A stretch of 6,943 bases of DNA from an uncultured Lachnospiraceae bacterium (GCA_947175285.1 CAMWMM010000268.1:1-6943), one strand, 5' to 3'. Positions 1 to 5,063 are shown, numbered from the stretch's first letter. Translations and numbers: made by a program. The notes: generated by a model from the sequence alone, not told the origin.

Positions 1-1
1 G

Positions 2-748
2 ATGAAATACAAAAATGCAAGAGATATTTTTCCGGAAAATCTGTTAAATCAAATACAAAAGTATGTCTCCGGTGAATTAATCTATATCCCTGCCGGGAAA
101 GAAAAAAAGGCGTGGGGAGAGACATCAGGATATCAAAGATATTTGTTTGAACGCAATCTCGAAATCAAAAGGCAGTTCCACGCAGGCGCCGATGTGGAAC
201 AGTTGGCAGAGATATTTCATCTTTCTGTTGAAACCATTAAAAAAATTATTTATGCCAAAAAGGAGGATAAACTCTTGGACTATAGTTGTTCTTTATCATC
301 TGCAAAAGAATACGCAGAAGCCGGAAAAATTGATGAATGGATTCATACTTATCTGTATGCCGAAGGACATAATCAGGCATTTTCAAACGGTTTGAAATTA
401 TTTGACCGCTATTTTATCGGACCGATTACCATACCGCTTTCTTTGCTGCATCGTTGCTGCGGACCGGAAAGCAATATGAAATATCAGGTAGATGCGGACT
501 GGTTTGAGATACAGATTGGGAAATTGCAGCAGGCACTCCGGACAGAAAAGGATATGCCGCCTTTGATTGTTCACTATGTGGATCATGATTTTGCATTAAA
601 TGACGGGAATCATAGATTAGAAGCATGTAACCGTCTGGGCATTAAAGAATATCCGATTATTCTCTGGATAACGGAGGAAGAGGAGTACAAAGAATTTGGG
701 AAGAAATACCCCGAATATTTGAAAGATGCAATTGTAATAAGAAAGTAA
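2..748 (+). CDS. CD3324-type HTH fused to ParB/sulfiredoxin-like domain
   Basis: This 248-residue protein has two parts. Residues 1-88 resemble stand-alone CD3324-family proteins: the MKYKNA start, the GELIYIP segment, and a helix-turn-helix around residues 52-86 (QLAEIF then LSVETIKKII). Residues 92-248 form a second domain with an IGPITIP segment and a ParB/sulfiredoxin-like motif, LNDGNHRLEA, at 199-208, followed by RLGIKEYPIILWI. ParB-like folds of this kind bind nucleotide or act as small nucleases, and the GNHR box is their signature. Binding DNA through the HTH is inferred. Free CD3324 proteins normally end near residue 90, so the fusion is notable. The start is the first ATG in the window. 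Only one base lies upstream, so no ribosome binding site is visible, but the N-terminus matches the family start. Domain calls are fairly secure; the biological role is unknown. Confidence 0.82.
   Translation: MKYKNARDIFPENLLNQIQKYVSGELIYIPAGKEKKAWGETSGYQRYLFERNLEIKRQFHAGADVEQLAEIFHLSVETIKKIIYAKKEDKLLDYSCSLSSAKEYAEAGKIDEWIHTYLYAEGHNQAFSNGLKLFDRYFIGPITIPLSLLHRCCGPESNMKYQVDADWFEIQIGKLQQALRTEKDMPPLIVHYVDHDFALNDGNHRLEACNRLGIKEYPIILWITEEEEYKEFGKKYPEYLKDAIVIRK
257..277 (+). promoter_or_regulatory. internal Shine-Dalgarno and TTG start at domain junction
   Basis: Inside the first gene, a full AAGGAGG sits nine bases before an in-frame TTG (275-277, residue 92), exactly at the junction between the HTH part and the ParB-like part. 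Initiation here would give the 157-residue C-terminal domain alone. It may be an active second start, or the relic of a separate downstream gene that became fused. The sequence match is clear; use of the site is inference. Confidence 0.45.
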
Positions 749-754
749 GCAGGC

Positions 755-783
755 AGGCAGTGGCTTGAAATGAGTCACTGCCT
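755..783. terminator. shared hairpin between convergent genes
   Basis: AGGCAGTGGCT (755-765) pairs with AGTCACTGCCT (773-783) around a 7-base loop, with one G-T pair. On the plus strand it is followed by a T-rich stretch (TTTTCTTCT) and on the minus strand by a weaker one. It lies between the stop at 748 and the opposing stop at 782, so it probably ends both transcripts. Confidence 0.6.
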
Positions 784-1387
784 ACTTAGAATTTTCTTCT
801 CCATCAGTTGTCACCGTCTCCCCGGTTCCTGCATCTATCCCTTTACTGTTTTTCATATGTAACCATGTTTCCACCCGGTTTCTGGAAAATTCATAATTTA
901 CCAGCAGGGAAATTATCACACCTACACCCGTATCTATCATACGGTCAATCGCATAATTAATATAATTCGGAGGCGTGTTAAAAAGAATGATACACAATAC
1001 CACTCCGCCCGGCTGTACCCCGCCCGGCCAGTGGAAGCGCACACACAAAGCAATCAATATAATAATTCCCAGAAAAACCATCACCGTTTTCATCCAGTAA
1101 TTACCATTCGGAAAAATCAGGTGTTCCACTTTAAAAAGCCCCAGACCAATGAAACCGCCAATAATGGTTCCAAAAAAACGATTCCCCCCACTGCGCTTTG
1201 AGTCCTGCATGTCTACTCCCATGCCGAAAATCGCCCCAATACAGGCAAAAGTCGGATTGGAGTTCGGAAAGTGCGCATAAAGGAGCGCTGTAAGCATTGT
1301 TGCTAAAGCAGTTTTTATACTTCTAAGCCCCAAACCGGGAATTGGAGCGTGTACCGGATTATGTTCTTCTTGATGTTGTCCTTCCAT
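782..1387 (-). CDS. FUSC/aromatic acid exporter-like membrane protein
   Basis: A 201-residue integral membrane protein resembling the aromatic acid exporter/FUSC family (DUF939-like N-terminal domain). From M1, hydrophobic segments lie near residues 24-41, 47-58, 71-86, 99-117, 122-137 and 148-164. They are preceded by LGLRSIKTALAT, the typical basic entry into the first helix, and include the NPTFACIGAIFGMG segment between helices. The C-terminal tail is short, polar and cytosolic. Full-length family members carry a further soluble domain, so this is a membrane-domain-only version. The start at 1387 is chosen because AAAGGA precedes it by about nine bases. The upstream in-frame ATG at 1450 would place the promoter inside the coding sequence. 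Efflux is the family role; the substrate is unknown. Confidence 0.82.
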   Translation of the reverse strand: MEGQHQEEHNPVHAPIPGLGLRSIKTALATMLTALLYAHFPNSNPTFACIGAIFGMGVDMQDSKRSGGNRFFGTIIGGFIGLGLFKVEHLIFPNGNYWMKTVMVFLGIIILIALCVRFHWPGGVQPGGVVLCIILFNTPPNYINYAIDRMIDTGVGVIISLLVNYEFSRNRVETWLHMKNSKGIDAGTGETVTTDGEENSK

Positions 1388-1421
1388 GTGGTTGATTCCT
1401 TTCTCAAAATAAGATTTGACT

Positions 1422-1450
1422 ATTATATACCAGAACCCTTTTATTGTCAA
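1422..1450 (-). promoter_or_regulatory. perfect SigA promoter for FUSC-like gene
   Basis: On the minus strand TTGACA (1450-1445) is followed by a 17-base spacer and TATAAT (1427-1422), an exact consensus. The leader before the ATG at 1387 would be about 28 bases. This suggests strong constitutive transcription. Confidence 0.85.
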
Positions 1451-1486
1451 AAAATAACAATATATGTTCTTCGCTAAGTAATATTT

Positions 1487-1518
1487 AAAGACAGGATAAT
1501 ATAATTTACCCTGCCTTT
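1487..1518. terminator. hairpin downstream of brnTA
   Basis: AAAGACAGGATAA (1487-1499) pairs with TTACCCTGCCTTT (1506-1518), 13 base pairs with G-T pairs, around the 6-base loop TATAAT. It lies 46 bases beyond the antitoxin stop and before the FUSC promoter. The T-tract is better on the plus strand (TTTATTTTG) than on the minus strand, so minus-strand termination may be partial. Confidence 0.5.
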
Positions 1519-1563
1519 ATTTTGATTGCATATTTTTTATTACCATCTGCTGTTTTTGCATTT

Positions 1564-1869
1564 CTAAATCTGCGCTTTTCTGATTAAATCTTTGTCATCC
1601 ATAGCCAATTCCAAAAGGCGGCTTAGCACAGTTCTGTATTCTTTTCCAAAAGAATGAGCTTTATCCATATTTTCTTTGGATAGTTCCAGAGTAACTGCTG
1701 TTTTTGCTTTTTTCTCAATTGCTGCTTTTCTATAACGTTGCATCTGTTCCACGGATAACTCCGGAGCATCTTCATCATAAAGCGGTTCTCTTTTTGCGGC
1801 CTCTCTTATCTCCATACGTTGTTCTTCCGTTGGCTTCTGCCCTTTATATATCCGAACATTGACTGTCAT
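1564..1869 (-). CDS. brnA: BrnA-family antitoxin
   Basis: A 101-residue protein of the BrnA antitoxin family, second gene of the operon after the toxin. The N-terminal half (MTVNVRIYKGQKPTEEQ, then REAAKREP) is the segment that wraps the toxin in this family. The C-terminal part, about residues 57-92 (TVTLELSK-type strand, then two helices ending LSRLLELAM), is a ribbon-helix-helix that would bind the operon promoter for autoregulation. The ATG at 1869 is preceded by AAAGGAG at eight bases, better than the in-frame codons ten residues upstream. It overlaps the end of brnT by 26 bases, implying coupled translation. The family call is secure; neutralisation of this BrnT is inferred from adjacency. 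Confidence 0.88.
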   Translation of the reverse strand: MTVNVRIYKGQKPTEEQRMEIREAAKREPLYDEDAPELSVEQMQRYRKAAIEKKAKTAVTLELSKENMDKAHSFGKEYRTVLSRLLELAMDDKDLIRKAQI

Positions 1870-2161
1870 AATAAAATCTCCTTTCTTGATTCGTCGCAAG
1901 ACGTGCGGAAATCATTCTCACGTTTTCATTCCGCATGGTATGCACTACAAAAAGAATATCTTCTACCAAACCGATTGCAATATATCTGTCCTCATTAATG
2001 CTGTGTTCATCATCATACAATTCAAGATAATGCTCATCTGCAAATACTAATGCCGCCGCTTCAAATGAAATACCATGCTTTTTCTTATTTATTTCATTTT
2101 TTTCCGCATCCCATTCGACAATATATCCGTTTATTTCCTTTATCACAAGTCCCTTCTCCAT
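1844..2161 (-). CDS. brnT: BrnT-family ribonuclease toxin
   Basis: A protein of up to 105 residues with the BrnT signature: WDAEKNEINKKKHGISFEAA (17-36), a central strand region with DRYIAIG, and the C-terminal SARLAT...ERRFYYD. BrnT is a RelE-fold ribonuclease that arrests translation until bound by BrnA. Gene order (toxin first) and the 26-base overlap with brnA are typical. The start is uncertain. The ATG at 2161 has no properly spaced ribosome binding site and, given the promoter at 2176-2204, would leave a leader of only about eight bases. A GTG at 2146 (residue 6) has GGAG nine bases upstream and would better fit the usual short N-terminus. Either choice keeps the whole domain. Confidence 0.88.
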   Translation of the reverse strand: MEKGLVIKEINGYIVEWDAEKNEINKKKHGISFEAAALVFADEHYLELYDDEHSINEDRYIAIGLVEDILFVVHTMRNENVRMISARLATNQERRFYYDSQCSDI

Positions 2162-2175
2162 CCTGATTTTATTTT

Positions 2176-2204
2176 ATTCTACCATGCAGTTTTTAACTTA
2201 TCAA
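2176..2204 (-). promoter_or_regulatory. brnTA promoter
   Basis: Minus strand TTGATA (2204-2199), 17-base spacer, TAGAAT (2181-2176): five of six matches in each box at ideal spacing. The predicted transcript start lies only a few bases before the ATG at 2161. Confidence 0.65.
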
Positions 2205-2209
2205 GTTTC

Positions 2210-2224
2210 GCTATATAATATGGC
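2210..2224. promoter_or_regulatory. imperfect palindrome upstream of brnTA promoter
   Basis: GCTATATAATATGGC is a near-perfect dyad (one mismatched pair around a central base) six bases upstream of the -35 box. It is a candidate site for the BrnA ribbon-helix-helix. AT-rich dyads arise easily by chance, so support is modest. Confidence 0.3.
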
Positions 2225-2241
2225 TTTTAGATTGCAAAAAT

Positions 2242-2265
2242 AAAAGGCGGTTTATGCCGCCTTTT
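2242..2265 (-). terminator. terminator of Sel1 lipoprotein gene
   Basis: AAAAGGCGG (2242-2250) and CCGCCTTTT (2257-2265) form a perfect 9-bp stem with a 6-base loop. On the minus strand it is followed by TTTTATTTTTGC, a strong intrinsic terminator 31 bases after the stop at 2296. A close copy is at 4108-4134. Confidence 0.85.
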
Positions 2266-2295
2266 ACACTTTCATTCCGATTTTTATCCTATTGC

Positions 2296-3084
2296 TTACT
2301 GTCCCTGCAAATGCTCAAGAGCCTGCTCTGACGAAAAATCACCTAATTCTGCCCCTTTCGTATAGTATTCTATTGCCTTATCCAAATCTTGCTCCACTCC
2401 ATTGCCATTCTGATACGCGCTGCCAAGACTATTCATTGCCCTTGCGATATAAATCTGTTCTGTACCTTCTTCCGCTACCTTATTATAATATCCCAACGCA
2501 GTTTCAGAATCTCCCTCACGAATTGAAACCCAAGCAAGTCCATCGTATCCCTCAACTACGCCTTGGTCTGCCACTGACTGAAAAAGTTCTTTGCCCTTTT
2601 CCTCATCTTTCTCTATGCCTCCCCCGAAATAATATAACCATCCTAAAGCAATCTGCGCATAGGGGTTGTCACCACACTGCTCATAGAATGCCCTTGCCTG
2701 CTCATAATCCTGTTTTGGATAGCTGTAGTAGCTGTCAGCCAGCAGACCAAGATAAAAGTTTGCATCGGTATTTCCAAGTTCCTGTGCCTTTGTGAAATTT
2801 GTATAGGCATCCTCAATGTTAATCTGCGCTCCGTCCAATCCGTAAAGACTCTTACGCCCTACTTCGTAAAACGTATCAGCCTCAGCAATACCCGCCTGTT
2901 TTTCGACTTCCGCTTCCTCCTGTGCCTGTTCCCCGGTTTCCGCTTCTGCCTGCGCATCAGCTTCCGTGTTTTCCGCTACTACTATTGTTTCCTCAACTTC
3001 TGTTGTGTCTGCATTTCCGCCGCAGGCTGTCATTGTCATAGCAACGCATAACGGAAGAATTACTGTTAGTACTTTTTTCTTCAT
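2296..3084 (-). CDS. Sel1-repeat lipoprotein
   Basis: A 262-residue secreted lipoprotein. The signal peptide is MKKK, then a hydrophobic core VLTVILPLCVAM, then the lipobox MTAC with Cys21 as lipidation site. Residues 22-66 are a low-complexity acidic linker rich in E, A, Q and T, typical of a spacer that lifts the domain off the membrane. The rest is TPR/Sel1-like: units around ALGWLYYFGGG...DEEKGKELF, DSETALGYYNKVAE and SLGSAYQNGNG...DLDKAIEYYTKGAE. Such repeats mediate protein-protein contacts; the partner is unknown. The start at 3084 is chosen because AAAGGAG lies seven bases upstream and it begins a proper signal peptide. The upstream in-frame extension has neither. The last codons (LEHLQGQ) recur as fragments at 3280 and 4166. 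Confidence 0.88.
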   Translation of the reverse strand: MKKKVLTVILPLCVAMTMTACGGNADTTEVEETIVVAENTEADAQAEAETGEQAQEEAEVEKQAGIAEADTFYEVGRKSLYGLDGAQINIEDAYTNFTKAQELGNTDANFYLGLLADSYYSYPKQDYEQARAFYEQCGDNPYAQIALGWLYYFGGGIEKDEEKGKELFQSVADQGVVEGYDGLAWVSIREGDSETALGYYNKVAEEGTEQIYIARAMNSLGSAYQNGNGVEQDLDKAIEYYTKGAELGDFSSEQALEHLQGQ

Positions 3085-3128
3085 CTTTTTTCTCCTTTTG
3101 CCTGAATTTATTCTGTAAATGACCGAAA

Positions 3129-3156
3129 ATAGCATATCACATCGCCCCCCTGTCAA
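3129..3156 (-). promoter_or_regulatory. possible promoter of Sel1 lipoprotein gene
   Basis: A perfect TTGACA (3156-3151) lies upstream on the minus strand, but the best -10 at 16 bases is only TGCTAT (3134-3129). A run of six G directly after the -35 box is unusual. The promoter may be weak or need an activator. Confidence 0.4.
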
Positions 3157-3224
3157 CGATTTCTTATAAAATATTTTTCAGAAACTACTAACCAAGATAT
3201 GAAAAGCCAGGATTTCAAAGCAAT

Positions 3225-3262
3225 AAAAAATCGGGAAATCCCCGTAAAATGGCGGTTTCCCG
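3225..3262 (-). terminator. terminator of hicAB operon
   Basis: CGGGAAA (3232-3238) pairs with TTTCCCG (3256-3262), with further partial CC/GG pairing inside. Six T residues follow on the minus strand (3230-3225). It sits 84 bases beyond the hicB stop. Its outer half and the adjacent A-tract (3249-3277) recur beside tRNA-Gly. Confidence 0.7.
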
Positions 3263-3279
3263 ATAAAAATAAAAGAGCG

Positions 3280-3312
3280 TATCCTATCGCTTCCTGTCCT
3301 TGCAAATATTCA
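3280..3312 (-). pseudogene. fragment of sel1 3' end (middle copy)
   Basis: On the minus strand this stretch reads EYLQGQ and then runs through the position of the stop, which is GAA instead of TAA. It matches the end of the Sel1 gene (2285-2320) and the fragment at 4155-4195, including the shared TATCCTAT and TGCAAAT words. Only about 33 bases survive, between hicB and its terminator. It has no function by itself; it marks past duplication or recombination. Confidence 0.6.
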
Positions 3313-3345
3313 AATGGAAAAGATACTTTCACTTCGGTCTGACAA

Positions 3346-3744
3346 TCATGTCCTGCCTAATTTTTGTAACAGTGCTTCCTGCAAAACTTGCGAAAAATTG
3401 ATTTTCAATGCCTCCGCCTCTTCATTTAACCATTCCGGCAATGTGACATTTTTTCTCACAGACTTATTATTATACATTTTTCTGTATGCAAGCGTATCAC
3501 ATTTGATGTCATTTATAAACTCTCCTTGATGCACTTCTATACTCTCCCGACTGGAAGGTCTCGGAATCTCCTTTCCCTCCACCTCATATCCATACAATAC
3601 CAAAGCCAGCACATCTTCCGCCATTTCTATGGCTTGCTCCATACTATCCCCACAGGTATAACATCCTTCCAAATCTCTAAACACAACTGAATACTGTCCG
3701 TTATCTTCTTGTGTAAATACTGCAGGATACACGTATTTTGACAT
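3346..3744 (-). CDS. hicB: HicB-family antitoxin with RHH domain
   Basis: A 132-residue HicB antitoxin. Residues 1-65 are the partial RNase H-like fold: YPAVFTQEDNGQYSVVFRDLEGCYTCGDS, then EQAIEMAEDVLALVLYG and EIPRPSS. Residues about 98-128 (KNVTLPEWLNEEAEA...FSQVLQEALLQKL) form a ribbon-helix-helix for DNA binding. It neutralises the HicA encoded upstream and should repress the operon through the operator at 4015-4032. GGAGG lies eight bases before the ATG. Toxin-first order is typical for this HicB type. The 40-base gap after hicA holds a small hairpin. All key family segments are present, so it looks intact. Confidence 0.92.
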   Translation of the reverse strand: MSKYVYPAVFTQEDNGQYSVVFRDLEGCYTCGDSMEQAIEMAEDVLALVLYGYEVEGKEIPRPSSRESIEVHQGEFINDIKCDTLAYRKMYNNKSVRKNVTLPEWLNEEAEALKINFSQVLQEALLQKLGRT

Positions 3745-3764
3745 TTAAACATCCTCCATTTCAA

Positions 3765-3786
3765 AACCCTGAAATAATTTCGGGTT
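3765..3786 (-). promoter_or_regulatory. hairpin between hicA and hicB
   Basis: AACCC (3765-3769) and GAA (3771-3773) pair with TTC and GGGTT (3779-3786) around a 5-base loop, with one bulged base. The hicA stop codon lies in the hairpin, which is followed by TTTTG on the minus strand and then the hicB ribosome binding site. It could slow decay or partly attenuate transcription, setting the toxin-antitoxin ratio. Function is inferred. Confidence 0.4.
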
Positions 3787-3973
3787 ATTCAAATCCGGCA
3801 TCTTTCTTTATATTTTCAAATGTACCTTTAGGTACATCCTGTGCCGGATGACGCGGTACTGAAAACTGTTTTCCGGTAATTCGACTGCACCATATATCAT
3901 GATTCTTTCCATGCCTCAACAGATAGCATTTATTTTTCTTTAGTATCTTAACCGTTCCGATACTTTCAATCAC
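3785..3973 (-). CDS. hicA: HicA-family mRNA interferase toxin
   Basis: A 62-residue HicA toxin, a double-stranded-RNA-binding-like fold that cleaves mRNA and is held inactive by HicB. The core LLRHGKNHDIW carries the conserved histidine (His25), followed by FSVPRHPAQDVPKGTFENIKKDAGF, where VPKGT and the final helix are classic. The start is GTG at 3973, with AAAGGGG six bases upstream; there is no in-frame ATG alternative. A GTG start may lower toxin output relative to the ATG-started antitoxin, which has a stronger site. The gene is promoter-proximal in its operon. Length is normal for the family. Confidence 0.9.
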   Translation of the reverse strand: MIESIGTVKILKKNKCYLLRHGKNHDIWCSRITGKQFSVPRHPAQDVPKGTFENIKKDAGFE

Positions 3974-4009
3974 TTACCGCCCCTTTTCCTATGTGCATTT
4001 TCCATTTAT

Positions 4010-4038
4010 ATTTTATGCGCACCAATGCGCATTGTCAA
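4010..4038 (-). promoter_or_regulatory. hicAB promoter
   Basis: Minus strand TTGACA (4038-4033), exact 17-base spacer, TAAAAT (4015-4010): six and five of six matches. The transcript would start about 30 bases before the hicA GTG. Confidence 0.85.
4015..4032. promoter_or_regulatory. HicB operator candidate in promoter spacer
   Basis: ATGCGCA (4015-4021) and TGCGCAT (4026-4032) are perfect inverted arms separated by CCAA. They fill the -35/-10 spacer and touch the -10 box, so a bound protein would block RNA polymerase. A third related half-site, TGTGCAT, lies at 3992-3998 in the leader. HicB with a ribbon-helix-helix is the natural binder; this assignment is inferred. Confidence 0.7.
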
Positions 4039-4061
4039 TATTTTTTCAGTTCCCCGACAAA

Positions 4062-4086
4062 ATAAAAAGCGGATGCCACGCTCCGC
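4062..4086 (-). terminator. intrinsic terminator upstream of hicAB
   Basis: GCGGA (4069-4073) pairs with TCCGC (4082-4086) around an 8-base loop, followed on the minus strand by TTTTTATTTTG. It would stop minus-strand transcription coming from 4100 onward before the hicAB promoter. The CCGCTTTTTATTTT edge nearly matches the 3' flank of tRNA-Gly. Confidence 0.5.
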
Positions 4087-4107
4087 GAAACATCCTTATG
4101 TTAATAT

Positions 4108-4134
4108 AAAAGGCGGTTGTTTATGCCGCCTTTT
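4108..4134 (-). terminator. orphan copy of the sel1 terminator
   Basis: AAAAGGCGG (4108-4116) and CCGCCTTTT (4126-4134) repeat the hairpin at 2242-2265, with three extra loop bases. It still follows the sel1 tail fragment in the same order and orientation, so it is part of a degraded duplicate gene. The T-tract after it on the minus strand is weaker (TTTTATATT). Confidence 0.65.
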
Positions 4135-4165
4135 ACACTATCTTTTCAGTTTTCTATCCTATCGC

Positions 4166-4204
4166 TTACTGTCCTTGCAAATACTCAAGAGCCTCCGTAG
4201 AGTT
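4166..4204 (-). pseudogene. severed 3' end of a second sel1-type gene
   Basis: The minus strand reads STEALEYLQGQ and then TAA (4168-4166), against SSEQALEHLQGQ in the intact gene. The flank beyond the stop is also conserved (TATCCTAT word, then the hairpin at 4108). Similarity ends abruptly near 4198, where AT-rich plus-strand DNA begins. The remainder of this gene is absent from the window. It is best read as a paralogue truncated when the 4199-4915 segment arrived, or by deletion. Confidence 0.7.
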
Positions 4205-4262
4205 TTAATACTATTTGAATTTATTGTGTTTTCAGAAAAAGATATAAAATTTTTGAACACTA

Positions 4263-4291
4263 TTGATTTTATATGAGTTAATGCATATAAT
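4263..4291 (+). promoter_or_regulatory. promoter of leader RNA and unknown gene
   Basis: TTGATT (4263-4268), 17-base spacer, perfect TATAAT (4286-4291). Predicted start near 4298, giving a leader of about 145-165 bases before the coding region. Confidence 0.65.
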
Positions 4292-4297
4292 GAAATT

Positions 4298-4443
4298 AAC
4301 CAATGAAACTTATGATTTTTCGGATTCATAAGTGGAGGTTCTTCCGTAAGTTTCGGTTCACTTACACCGAATAGGCGCAAGCTGAAGAAAAGAGAACCGC
4401 TTTATAGAATTTCGGAAAGCTCTTGGCTAAGGTCAAGAGCTTT
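4298..4443 (+). ncRNA. candidate structured leader RNA (riboswitch-like layout)
   Basis: Between the promoter and the unknown gene, several helices can be drawn. A perfect 8-bp hairpin is ACTTATGA/TCATAAGT (4308-4315/4326-4333). A closing helix GGTTCT/AGAACC (4337-4342/4393-4398) encloses two mutually exclusive hairpins, GTAAG/CTTAC (4346-4350/4361-4365) and TTCGGT/ACCGAA (4352-4357/4366-4371). It also encloses a GGC-GCAA-GCT hairpin with a GNRA tetraloop (4374-4383). A 10-bp terminator-like stem follows, and GCTTT (4399-4403) could pair with AAAGC (4416-4420) as an antiterminator. The word TTTCGG occurs three times. I do not recognise a known riboswitch class. Helices are by eye, without energies or covariation. 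Confidence 0.4.
4416..4443 (+). terminator. terminator-like hairpin before the unknown gene
   Basis: AAAGCTCTTG (4416-4425) pairs perfectly with CAAGAGCTTT (4434-4443), 10 bp, 8-base loop. The T-tract is short (TTTT, mostly within the stem), so termination would be partial. Its place just before the ribosome binding site fits attenuation. Confidence 0.5.
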
Positions 4444-4463
4444 TGATGTATATGGAGGGCTAT

Positions 4464-4907
4464 TTGAATCAACTGTTAGATAAATTCAATGAGTATAAAT
4501 CAATTGTCAATTACCGTATGGAGTACATAAATTCAAAAATTAAAAAACAGGAGATGCTTACAGAAAATATTATTAAGAGAAGCATATACTTTCCTGTTAT
4601 AGAAGTTCGCTATAACAGTTTCAGTAAAGAGAACATTCTTACAATGTCATATACAGATGCTATTATTGAGTTCAACGCTTCCTTGATTGCTTCTAATTTA
4701 AAGGCAAAATATATTTTATTTGAGAAAAATACGCAGGGATATAATCACTTATGCGTTGCAGAAGATAGAAATGGAAAAAAGTATGCGGAATCTTTTTTCC
4801 ATGATACAACTGACTTGTATATACGCAATCAGAAGACAATTAAAGTGAAGCGTATAAAGATTTATGATAATTTGGGTAAGTTGTATTTGGAGGATGTTTT
4901 GTTATAG
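4464..4907 (+). CDS. unrecognised 147-residue protein behind structured leader
   Basis: I do not recognise this protein. It is soluble in appearance, with no signal peptide or membrane helix. It has a charged helical N-terminus (NQLLDKFNEY, then EYINSKIKKQE), followed by a mostly beta-looking part: IYFPVIEVRYNS, AKYILFEKN, HLCVAEDRNGKKYAESFFHD, and a C-terminal IKVKRIKIYDN and LYLEDVLL. The start chosen is TTG at 4464, five bases after GGAGG (4454-4458). The frame is open from 4443 and ATGs at 4446 and 4452 are possible, but they lack a spaced site and overlap the hairpin. Its base composition is more AT-rich than neighbouring genes, and it is the only plus-strand gene in this stretch, suggesting acquisition. 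A role as toxin, antitoxin or phage defence protein is speculative. Confidence 0.65.
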   Translation: MNQLLDKFNEYKSIVNYRMEYINSKIKKQEMLTENIIKRSIYFPVIEVRYNSFSKENILTMSYTDAIIEFNASLIASNLKAKYILFEKNTQGYNHLCVAEDRNGKKYAESFFHDTTDLYIRNQKTIKVKRIKIYDNLGKLYLEDVLL

Positions 4908-4936
4908 ATTGCTATAGATATGGTTTAAAAGCACTT

Positions 4937-4963
4937 ATGGCGGTTTCCCGGCAAAAATAAAAA
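4937..4963. repeat. direct repeat beside tRNA-Gly 3' end
   Basis: ATGGCGGTTTCCCG followed two bases later by AAAAATAAAA is shared with 3249-3274. The copy here directly abuts the tRNA-Gly 3' end. A shorter relative is at 4057-4075. The T-tract may also serve as the tRNA transcript terminator on the minus strand. Confidence 0.6.
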
Positions 4964-5033
4964 GCGGGTGATGGGAATCGAACCCACGTATCCAGCTTGG
5001 AAGGCTGGTGTTCTACCATTGAACTACACCCGC
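4963..5033 (-). tRNA. tRNA-Gly (anticodon UCC)
   Basis: The minus strand folds as a full cloverleaf. Acceptor GCGGGTG pairs with CACCCGC. The D arm is GTTC/GAAC. The anticodon stem CCAGC/GCTGG holds the loop CTTCCAA, so the anticodon is TCC. The T arm has TTCGATT. The discriminator is U, as usual for bacterial tRNA-Gly. CCA is not encoded; TTTTTATTTTTG follows directly and probably terminates transcription. It decodes GGA and related glycine codons. Confidence 0.97.
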
Positions 5034-5063
5034 AAAAAAATATGAATTATATAACCAAAAAAT

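Noticed and set aside
782..1450. Longer version of the FUSC-like gene starting at 1450
   Set aside because: The first 21 codons would contain the perfect -10 box and spacer. No ribosome binding site precedes that ATG, whereas the ATG at 1387 has one.
2292..2795. Long plus-strand open frame opposite the Sel1 gene
   Set aside because: Low-complexity translation rich in P, L and H. It mirrors the codons of the clearly real lipoprotein on the other strand.
4334..4443. Type III (ToxIN-like) toxin-antitoxin system: RNA with pseudoknot-like pairing and terminator before a toxin gene
   Set aside because: The RNA lacks clear tandem 34-45 base repeats. The two overlapping hairpins leave no linker for a simultaneous pseudoknot, and the protein shows no ToxN/AbiQ/CptN-like sequence.
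4381..4445. Hammerhead ribozyme core (CTGAAGA, then GAAA before a stem and TTT)
   Set aside because: The bases between CTGAAGA and GAAA do not form a stem II with a proper closing pair, and stem I is only a few weak pairs.
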